Assembly (NCBI GenBank): GCA_023392205.1
Contig: JAEVZN010000160.1
Location: forward strand, 1 to 5,914
DNA length: 5,914 nucleotides
Source of the DNA: Pseudomonadota bacterium
GTDB lineage: Bacteria; Pseudomonadota; Alphaproteobacteria; Rhizobiales; Xanthobacteraceae
Reading direction: 5' to 3'
The position numbers and the translations under genes were made by a program. The notes beneath the pieces were generated by a model. It did no database searches. It had not been told where the DNA came from and worked only from the letters and a program-made list of their open reading frames with translations. Of the stretch, positions 1-5,914 are shown one piece after another (the stretch's first letter is position 1; each line of letters opens with the position of its first letter).

Positions 1-382
1 GATCCGTAACGTCAGTGCCGGCGAGACGGTCGGCTATGATGCAACGTGGACGGCGCGGCGCCCGAGCCGCCTCGCCACCGTAGCGATGGGCTATGCGGAC
101 GGCTTCGTGCGCTCGGCTTCGGGCTCCGACAACAAGCGCGGCGGGACATTGATCGTGGCCGGCAAGCATTGCCCCGTCATCGGCCGGATCTCCATGGACC
201 TGCTCTGCATCGACATCACCGACGTGCCGGAGAGCCAGGCGCGCCGCGGCGATTACGCCACCGTGATCGGCGAAGGCCGCGATCTGGATTCGGAGGGCGA
301 GATGCTCGGCACTATCGGCTACGAGGTGCTGACCAGCCTCGGCCACCGCTTCGCGCGCATTTACAAGCGCGAGACGGATTGA
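1..382 (+). CDS. alr: Alanine racemase, C-terminal part (5' end outside the window)
   Basis: PLP-dependent racemase that converts L-alanine to D-alanine in the cytoplasm for peptidoglycan synthesis. Codons are read from base 2, giving 126 residues and a TGA stop at 380-382. This is the C-terminal beta domain, roughly the last third of a protein that is usually 360-390 aa. Visible landmarks: VGYDATW near residues 10-16, whose Tyr12 aligns with the catalytic Tyr265 of the Geobacillus stearothermophilus enzyme; GYADG at 30-34 (Tyr31 aligns with Tyr284, the same 19-residue spacing); GRISMD, containing the active-site Met; and a closing GTIGYEVLTSLG block typical of the family end. The PLP-lysine half lies upstream, outside the window. 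radA follows after 18 bp on the same strand, so the two may share a transcript. The identification is firm; only the N-terminal half and start are unseen. Confidence 0.96.
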   Translation, partial: IRNVSAGETVGYDATWTARRPSRLATVAMGYADGFVRSASGSDNKRGGTLIVAGKHCPVIGRISMDLLCIDITDVPESQARRGDYATVIGEGRDLDSEGEMLGTIGYEVLTSLGHRFARIYKRETD

Positions 383-400
383 GCGCGCCGGCATGACCTC

Positions 401-1807
<1,407 letters not shown>

Positions 1808-1820
1808 CGCAATCCGAATG

Positions 1821-3173
1821 TTACGAGCGTGGATCGCTGATCCGTCCCTCGAACAGGATCGCGCCGGTCTTGTCGTCGGCGATCAGGAACATGAAGGGCC
1901 GGTCGACATTGAAGGTGTCAGGCATAATTATGGCACGGCGGGTGTTGACCACGACCGCAGTCACAGCGGCCGCCTCGGTCCCCGTCTCGCTCACATCGAT
2001 GACCGCGCGATGCACGATCTGGTCGATGGCGGATTGCGTTTCGCTGCGCGGCACGCCGGTCAATCCGGACAGGTCGGACTGCGTGTAGTCGAACACCTTG
2101 CTCATGCCGAGCGCCTTGAACGGCGTCACGAGGTCGGCCCCATAAGCAGCCTTGAAGCGGGGCATCATCACCATCACCCTGCGTGGTTCGGTCTCGCGCA
2201 ATTCGACTGCCAGCTTTGCAAGCCCGGCACCGTCCAGTCCGGCAATCACCTTGTCGATCCCGTCGATATCATCCGGTCGCACGACGATCATCGACAGGCC
2301 TTCTGCGGCATAGGGCAAGCGGATTGCCGAAAAGCCCTCAGCCTTCACCAGCGCAAGCGATGTCTGCATGCTCATGCTCGGCACATCGACCGATTGCTTT
2401 GGCGTCAGTCGAAACGGCCGGTCGCGGGTGGCCGATTTCGGAAACGGGGTGGCCCACGGCCCGTTGAAATAGATCGCATTCAAAAGCACATGCGACGAAT
2501 CCTGGCTCAGCTTATCGAGGATCTTGTCGATCTTGCCCTCGGTCTTCTTGTTGGCCCAGTCATTGACGGGCTCGAGCGAAGCGCCACGGAAAACTTCCGC
2601 GCCGAAGCGCGTGCGCATGGTCTCCTCGAAATCCGGGGCGACACTGGCCGCGGCATTCACCAGCATCAGCGCATTGGCCAGCCGCAGCTTCACATCGGCC
2701 GGTGGCGCGTCGACGATGCAGGTATTGCCCTCCCGCTTGCCGTCCTGCCGGCAGGCTTGATCCGGATTGTCCGGCGCCGGGGCCTTGCACAGAAGACCAT
2801 CGGCCTCGAATCCGCGCGGGCATGGTCCCCGTGCGTCGTTATAGGCCGCCAGCAGGGCCAGCGCCTGTTCGTTTGCGGCAGCGATATCCGTGGGCGCGAG
2901 CGTGTGCCGCAAAGCTGCGAGCATTTCGTCGCGGGTCTCCCCCCGTGCGCCCGACAGCACCATCGCCATCGCCGTCCCGATGGAATAGGGCGACATGACG
3001 ATATTGCCCGGCGCTTGCGCAAATTTCCGGAAGAGATCGTGGCCGGACTGGTTGTAGGCCTGCACCAGTGGCGACACCGCCTCAGGCAAGGGTTGCTGCG
3101 CGCTTGCCGGCCCGGACAGAATTGCGGCCCCGACCAGCAGAGCGGCCCCGCGCGCGATCACCTTGGTTGTCAT
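1821..3173 (-). CDS. Secreted serpin (serine protease inhibitor) with an Arg P1 and a four-Cys insertion
   Basis: Serpin-fold suicide inhibitor, predicted to trap a serine protease after cleavage of its reactive-centre loop. 450 aa from the chosen ATG at 3173. That start gives a clean Sec signal peptide (MTTKVIAR, a hydrophobic stretch, then ASA|QQ after residue 25) and an AGGA 7 nt upstream. A longer frame from TTG at 3299 would bury the signal. Landmarks: the NIVMSPYSI block near residues 57-65; NAIYFNGPW at 232-240; the hinge GTEAAAVTA at 398-406, rich in small residues as in inhibitory serpins; predicted P1-P1' Arg412-Arg413; and FNVDRPFMFLI at 421-431, which fits the classical serpin signature. 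Core serpins are about 350-400 aa. The excess here is the signal peptide plus an insertion around residues 116-160 holding Cys118, Cys129, Cys141 and Cys152. The gene is inverted relative to both neighbours. Inhibitory function and periplasmic or extracellular location are inferred; the target protease is unknown. Confidence 0.95.
   Translation of the reverse strand: MTTKVIARGAALLVGAAILSGPASAQQPLPEAVSPLVQAYNQSGHDLFRKFAQAPGNIVMSPYSIGTAMAMVLSGARGETRDEMLAALRHTLAPTDIAAANEQALALLAAYNDARGPCPRGFEADGLLCKAPAPDNPDQACRQDGKREGNTCIVDAPPADVKLRLANALMLVNAAASVAPDFEETMRTRFGAEVFRGASLEPVNDWANKKTEGKIDKILDKLSQDSSHVLLNAIYFNGPWATPFPKSATRDRPFRLTPKQSVDVPSMSMQTSLALVKAEGFSAIRLPYAAEGLSMIVVRPDDIDGIDKVIAGLDGAGLAKLAVELRETEPRRVMVMMPRFKAAYGADLVTPFKALGMSKVFDYTQSDLSGLTGVPRSETQSAIDQIVHRAVIDVSETGTEAAAVTAVVVNTRRAIIMPDTFNVDRPFMFLIADDKTGAILFEGRISDPRS
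1893..1982 (-). other. Serpin hinge, reactive-centre loop and signature
   Basis: This stretch encodes residues 398-427 of the serpin. Counting from the hinge Gly as P15: Thr at P14, Glu P13, Ala P12-P10, Val P9, Thr P8, Ala P7, Val P6-P4, Asn P3, Thr P2, Arg P1 (codon at 1938-1940) and Arg P1' (codon at 1935-1937). The distance from the hinge Gly to the downstream RPF is the same as in human antithrombin as I recall its sequence, which supports the P1 assignment without gaps. If the register slips by one, P1 is still Arg. Confidence 0.8.
2694..2828 (-). other. Cysteine-containing insertion in the serpin
   Basis: Encodes about 45 residues (116-160 of the serpin) between the N-terminal helical region (EQALALLAAYNDA) and the strand that starts VKLRLANALMLVN. 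It is hydrophilic and rich in Gly, Pro, Asp and Arg. It holds the only four cysteines in the mature protein, spaced C-x10-C-x11-C-x10-C. In a protein exported to an oxidising compartment these could form two disulfides. By position it replaces or extends the connection around helices C and D of the serpin fold. Its function is unknown. Confidence 0.75.
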
Positions 3174-3180
3174 GCTCACA

Positions 3181-3184
3181 TCCT
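3181..3184 (-). promoter_or_regulatory. Ribosome binding site that decides the serpin start
   Basis: On the minus strand ACAGGA ends 7 nt before the ATG at 3173, a canonical Shine-Dalgarno core and spacing. Together with the signal peptide that begins at that ATG, it favours this start over the in-frame TTG at 3299. Confidence 0.65.
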
Positions 3185-3206
3185 GTCTGCCAGTGCGGTC
3201 CCCTTG

Positions 3207-3231
3207 CGGCCGATTGTGGCCGAAGCGCCAC
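3207..3231. repeat. Two overlapping inverted repeats upstream of the serpin
   Basis: CGGCC-GATTGT-GGCCG occupies 3207-3222, and GTGGC-CGAAGC-GCCAC occupies 3216-3231. Each has 5-bp perfect arms and a 6-nt spacer, and they share the middle GGCC, so in RNA only one could form at a time. They lie about 34-58 nt upstream of the serpin ATG, in the probable leader or promoter. They could be an operator or leader hairpins, or chance in GC-rich DNA. Confidence 0.3.
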
Positions 3232-3304
3232 GGCGGCGAAACCCGCCAGAAAGATTTGTCGTTCAGATAGGCCGACAGGTTCAGGAAAACCGCGGACAAG
3301 ACGG

Positions 3305-3333
3305 ATGACGCGGCGAACCCGGACAGCTATACA
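3305..3333 (+). promoter_or_regulatory. Candidate sigma-70-type promoter for cvpA-purF
   Basis: ATGACG at 3305-3310 (four of six matches to TTGACA), a 17-bp spacer, then TATACA at 3328-3333 (four of six matches to TATAAT). It lies in the divergent gap between the serpin and cvpA and would give a leader of about 60 nt before the cvpA ATG. A promoter is expected in this gap, because the inverted serpin gene separates cvpA-purF from radA transcription. I saw no equally good promoter facing the serpin. Confidence 0.35.
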
Positions 3334-3398
3334 GACGCGCCGCCAAGGGTCCTGATACCCGCGTTCCCGAAACCCGCATCGCCCGAAGCCATCCCCTT

Positions 3399-4070
3399 AT
3401 GCCGATTACCCTGCTCGACATCATTCTGCTTGTCGTGATGCTGATTTCGGGCCTGCTGGCGATGATTCGCGGCTTTATGCGCGAAATCCTGTCCATTGCG
3501 GCCTGGATCGCGGCGGCCGTGGCCACTTTGTACCTGTACAGCCGCCTCCTCCCTGTCGCCAAAGGCTATTTCAACAACGACATGGTGGCCGCCGGCGCCG
3601 TGATCGGCGGCGTCTTCCTGGGCACCCTGCTGATCGTGTCGATCATCACGGTGCGGGTCTCGGACATGATCCTGGACAGCCGGATCGGCGCGCTCGACCG
3701 CACGCTGGGCTTCCTGTTCGGGCTCGGGCGCGGCCTGATCATTGTGGTCGTCGCCTATCTGTTTTTCGACTGGCTGGTGCCGCAGAAATCGCAGCCGACC
3801 TGGGTGACCGATGCAAAATCGCGGGTCGTCCTTGCAAGCACCGGGGATTGGATTAAGTCGATGTTGCCGGAAGACCCCGAAAGCACCATCTTGAGGCGGC
3901 TCAAGCGTCCGAAAGAGGATGGTGTGGAGGAACTTCCGGGCCAGCGCTCGGAAGGCGGTGTGACGGGTCCCGTCATCACCAGCAGCGGCCGCAGCAGCGA
4001 AGGCTATGAACGGTCGGACCGGGCCGGCATGCAGCAACTGATCGAGAACCGGGCGACATCCCTGCGATAG
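3399..4070 (+). CDS. cvpA: CvpA family inner-membrane protein
   Basis: Member of the CvpA family, named for its need in colicin V production in E. coli. Its molecular role is still poorly defined; it has been linked to envelope stress tolerance. 223 aa. Four hydrophobic segments lie at about residues 5-23, 28-50, 64-85 and 103-124. The family hallmark DRTLGFLFGLGRG is at 100-112, just at the start of the fourth helix. After about residue 130 the protein is a polar tail of some 90 residues, with charged and Ser/Gly-rich stretches, likely cytoplasmic and partly disordered. The first hydrophobic helix begins directly at the ATG at 3399; there is no strong Shine-Dalgarno, only a weak GAAG. purF starts 27 bp after the stop, the common cvpA-purF pairing in proteobacteria, which supports the assignment. 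Membrane topology is inferred from hydrophobicity alone. Confidence 0.93.
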   Translation: MPITLLDIILLVVMLISGLLAMIRGFMREILSIAAWIAAAVATLYLYSRLLPVAKGYFNNDMVAAGAVIGGVFLGTLLIVSIITVRVSDMILDSRIGALDRTLGFLFGLGRGLIIVVVAYLFFDWLVPQKSQPTWVTDAKSRVVLASTGDWIKSMLPEDPESTILRRLKRPKEDGVEELPGQRSEGGVTGPVITSSGRSSEGYERSDRAGMQQLIENRATSLR

Positions 4071-4097
4071 GCCCGGTCAGGAAGGCTTGAACCACCC

Positions 4098-5585
4098 ATG
4101 GCCGCCGAATTTTCGCAAGCCGCCGCCCCCGACGCCGAGTTCGACCCGAATGCAGACCGCCTCCGCGAAGAATGCGGCGTGTTCGGCATTTTCGGCCATC
4201 CCGATTCCGCCGCCATCACCGCGCTCGGCCTGCATGCGCTCCAGCATCGCGGTCAGGAAGCGGCCGGCATCGTCTCCTATGACGGACACCGGTTCCATTC
4301 GGAGCGCAGGCTCGGTCTGGTGGGCGACACGTTTTCCCGGCGCGAAGTGATCGACCGGCTGCCCGGCAATCTTGCGGTCGGGCATGTCCGCTATTCCACG
4401 ACGGGCGAGACACTTCTGCGCAATGTGCAGCCGCTTTTTGCGGAACTCGATCCGTTCGGTTTTGCCATCGGCCATAACGGCAACCTGACCAACGGGCTCA
4501 CCCTGCGCCGCGAACTTGTGCGCGAAGGCGCCATCATGCAATCCACCACCGATACGGAGGTGATGCTGCATCTGGTGGCGCGCTCGCGCAAGCCGCGCTT
4601 CGTCGACCGCTTCATCGACGGTCTGCGCGCGCTGGAAGGCGCTTATTCATTCGTGGGACTGACCAACAAGAAGCTGGTCGGCGCGCGCGATCCGCTTGGC
4701 ATCCGGCCGCTGGTGCTCGGCACGCTGGACGGCTGCCCGATCCTGACGTCGGAGACCTGCGCACTCGACATCATCGGTGCGAAATATGTGCGCGACATCG
4801 AAAACGGCGAAGTCGTCGTGTTCGACGACAAGGGCGCGCATTCCTACAAGCCGTTCCCACCAGTGGCCCCGCGCCCCTGCATCTTCGAATATATCTATTT
4901 CTCACGGCCGGATTCCATCATCGGCGGACGCGCGGTCTATCAGGTGCGCAAGACCATGGGCGAAGAGCTCGCCCGTGAGGCACCGGCCGATGCCGATGTG
5001 ATCGTGCCGGTCCCGGATTCCGGAGTCCCGGCGGCGCTCGGCTATGCAGCGGCGTCCGGCCTGCCCTTCGATCTCGGCATCATCCGCAATCATTATGTCG
5101 GCCGCACCTTCATCGAGCCGACGCAGCAGATCCGCCAGCTCGGCGTGCGGCTGAAGCATAACGCCAACCGTGCTGTCGTGGCCGGCAAGCGGATCGTGCT
5201 GGTCGACGACTCGATCGTGCGCGGCACGACCTCGACCAAGATCGTGCAGATGATGCGCGATGCCGGCGCGCGCGAGGTGCATTTCCGCATCGCATCGCCG
5301 CCGATCACGCATCCGGATTATTACGGTATCGACACGCCGGACCGCGACAACCTGCTGGCCGCGACGCATTCGCTCGAGGAGATGCGCGCGTTCATCGGTG
5401 CGGATTCGCTGGCCTTCCTGTCGGTGGACGGCATCTACCGGGCGATGGGCTACGAGAAGCGCGACCCGGTGCGGCCGCAATTCACCGACCATTGCTTCAC
5501 CGGCGAATATCCGACCGCGCTGACCGACATGAGTGCCGCGACCCACGCCCCGCGGCAATTGTCGCTGCTGGCGGAGGCGAGTTAG
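4098..5585 (+). CDS. purF: Amidophosphoribosyltransferase (glutamine PRPP amidotransferase)
   Basis: Catalyses the first committed step of purine synthesis in the cytoplasm: PRPP plus glutamine gives 5-phosphoribosylamine, glutamate and pyrophosphate. 495 aa. The N-terminal Ntn-hydrolase glutaminase domain (about 26-260) has Cys26 in EECGVFGIFGH, HALQHRGQEAAGI at 46-58, GHVRYSTTG at 95-103 and GHNGNLTN at 125-132. The C-terminal phosphoribosyltransferase domain carries the PRPP loop VLVDDSIVRGTT at 367-378. The 25 residues before Cys26 imply processing to expose the nucleophile, as in the Bacillus-type enzyme. The cluster ligands of that enzyme are mostly absent: Cys261 remains, but the HPC position is HPD (Asp407) and the C-terminal CxxC region has a single Cys466. 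AGGAAGG at 4079-4085 ends 12 nt before the ATG, a rather long spacing. Probably co-transcribed with cvpA. Feedback inhibition by purine nucleotides is known for the family and not read from this sequence. Confidence 0.98.
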   Translation: MAAEFSQAAAPDAEFDPNADRLREECGVFGIFGHPDSAAITALGLHALQHRGQEAAGIVSYDGHRFHSERRLGLVGDTFSRREVIDRLPGNLAVGHVRYSTTGETLLRNVQPLFAELDPFGFAIGHNGNLTNGLTLRRELVREGAIMQSTTDTEVMLHLVARSRKPRFVDRFIDGLRALEGAYSFVGLTNKKLVGARDPLGIRPLVLGTLDGCPILTSETCALDIIGAKYVRDIENGEVVVFDDKGAHSYKPFPPVAPRPCIFEYIYFSRPDSIIGGRAVYQVRKTMGEELAREAPADADVIVPVPDSGVPAALGYAAASGLPFDLGIIRNHYVGRTFIEPTQQIRQLGVRLKHNANRAVVAGKRIVLVDDSIVRGTTSTKIVQMMRDAGAREVHFRIASPPITHPDYYGIDTPDRDNLLAATHSLEEMRAFIGADSLAFLSVDGIYRAMGYEKRDPVRPQFTDHCFTGEYPTALTDMSAATHAPRQLSLLAEAS

Positions 5586-5588
5586 CTT

Positions 5589-5609
5589 TCCGCCGGCGTT
5601 TTAGGCGGA
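5589..5609. terminator. Weak hairpin between purF and the opposing hydrolase gene
   Basis: TCCGCC at 5589-5594 pairs with GGCGGA at 5604-5609 around a 9-nt loop that contains TTTT. It fills most of the 30-bp gap between the purF stop and the hydrolase stop on the other strand, so it could serve both transcripts. There is no T-run after either arm, so it is not a canonical intrinsic terminator. Confidence 0.25.
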
Positions 5610-5615
5610 CGGCAA

Positions 5616-5914
5616 TCAGGCGGCGAAGGTTCGCGCGACGAAAGTGTGGATCGCGGAGAACGCGGTCTCCCCCTCCGGCAAGAGATGCGGGAAGAAGTAA
5701 AATCCGTGCGGCATGCGCGCGCAAGCAAGATGTTCAACTGTAACGCCCGCCTCTTTCAGCCCCGCTACGAATGCGCGATTGTCATCGATCATCGGATCGA
5801 CCTCGCCCGAGACGATCAGGCTTTGCGGATAGCCGCGCAGATCGCCGCGCGCTGGGCTGACATGGGGATGATCGCGGTTGCGTCGCGAGACGACATAGGC
5901 GCCCCGGACATAGC
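5616..5914 (-). CDS. Alpha/beta hydrolase of the HSL (hydrolase fold-3) type, C-terminal part
   Basis: Probable carboxylesterase or lipase-like enzyme. Only the last 98 residues are in the window (codons read from 5912, TGA at 5616-5618); the N-terminal part with HGGG and the nucleophile Ser lies beyond the right edge. Visible motifs, numbered from the window edge: HPHVSPARGDL at 15-25, the usual SP-x-x-GDL block of this family; SLIVSGEVDPMIDD at 31-44, with catalytic acid Asp39; and MPHGFYFFP at 67-75, with catalytic His69 in the typical HGF context. The family assignment is good; the substrate cannot be told. It converges on purF, with 30 bp between the stops, and is not expected to belong to the purine operon. 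Confidence 0.88.
   Translation of the reverse strand, partial: YVRGAYVVSRRNRDHPHVSPARGDLRGYPQSLIVSGEVDPMIDDNRAFVAGLKEAGVTVEHLACARMPHGFYFFPHLLPEGETAFSAIHTFVARTFAA

Noticed and set aside
3174..3299. A 42-residue N-terminal extension of the serpin from an in-frame TTG at 3299.
   Set aside because: It would place the signal peptide inside the protein, uses a rare start, and the ATG at 3173 has a well-spaced AGGA just upstream.
3174..3398. Mobile-element ends or attachment-site repeats flanking the inverted serpin gene.
   Set aside because: Looked for direct or terminal inverted repeats shared by 1808-1820 and this gap and found none of convincing length.
3327..4037. A 236-codon minus-strand frame opposite cvpA.
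   Set aside because: Low-complexity His/Asp/Arg-rich translation with no domain. The plus-strand frame has the CvpA helices and hallmark motif.
4902..5558. A 218-codon minus-strand frame opposite purF.
   Set aside because: It is the shadow of the conserved phosphoribosyltransferase domain of purF; no motif of its own.
5492..5743. A plus-strand frame running from the purF 3' end into the next gene.
   Set aside because: Arg/Ala-rich translation without motifs. The minus strand here encodes the C-terminus of an alpha/beta hydrolase with its catalytic Asp and His in place.

Overview
The window is GC-rich DNA and reads as a chromosomal segment from an alphaproteobacterium, most likely of the Hyphomicrobiales (Rhizobiales). 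The reasons are the codon usage, the gene order alr-radA ... cvpA-purF that I recall from that order, and the style of PurF and RadA. I cannot name a genus. No IS element, tRNA, rRNA, CRISPR array or phage gene is visible.

Layout from left to right: (1) the 3' end of alr, alanine racemase, plus strand, cut by the window edge; (2) radA, a complete DNA repair and recombination ATPase, 18 bp downstream on the same strand; (3) a complete secreted serpin gene on the minus strand, converging on radA with only 13 bp between the stop codons; (4) a divergent intergenic region of 225 bp with a plausible sigma-70-type promoter facing right; (5) cvpA, a four-helix inner-membrane protein, and purF, the first committed enzyme of purine synthesis, 27 bp apart and probably co-transcribed; (6) the 3' end of an HSL-type alpha/beta hydrolase on the minus strand, converging on purF and cut by the right edge.

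Most of the window is housekeeping: cell-wall D-alanine supply (Alr), recombination (RadA) and purine synthesis (PurF, with CvpA as its usual neighbour). The accessory part is the serpin. It sits in reverse orientation between radA and cvpA and has an export signal. Its reactive-centre loop is fully inhibitory in type, with Arg at the predicted P1 position, and it carries a four-cysteine insertion of about 45 residues not found in the core serpin fold. It probably acts in the periplasm or outside the cell against trypsin-like serine proteases. The target is unknown.

I do not see a multi-gene undescribed system. The strongest leads are the serpin's Arg-P1 loop and its cysteine insertion. Secondary ones are a PurF that lacks most ligands of the iron-sulfur cluster known in the Bacillus enzyme, and small inverted repeats at the gene junctions.
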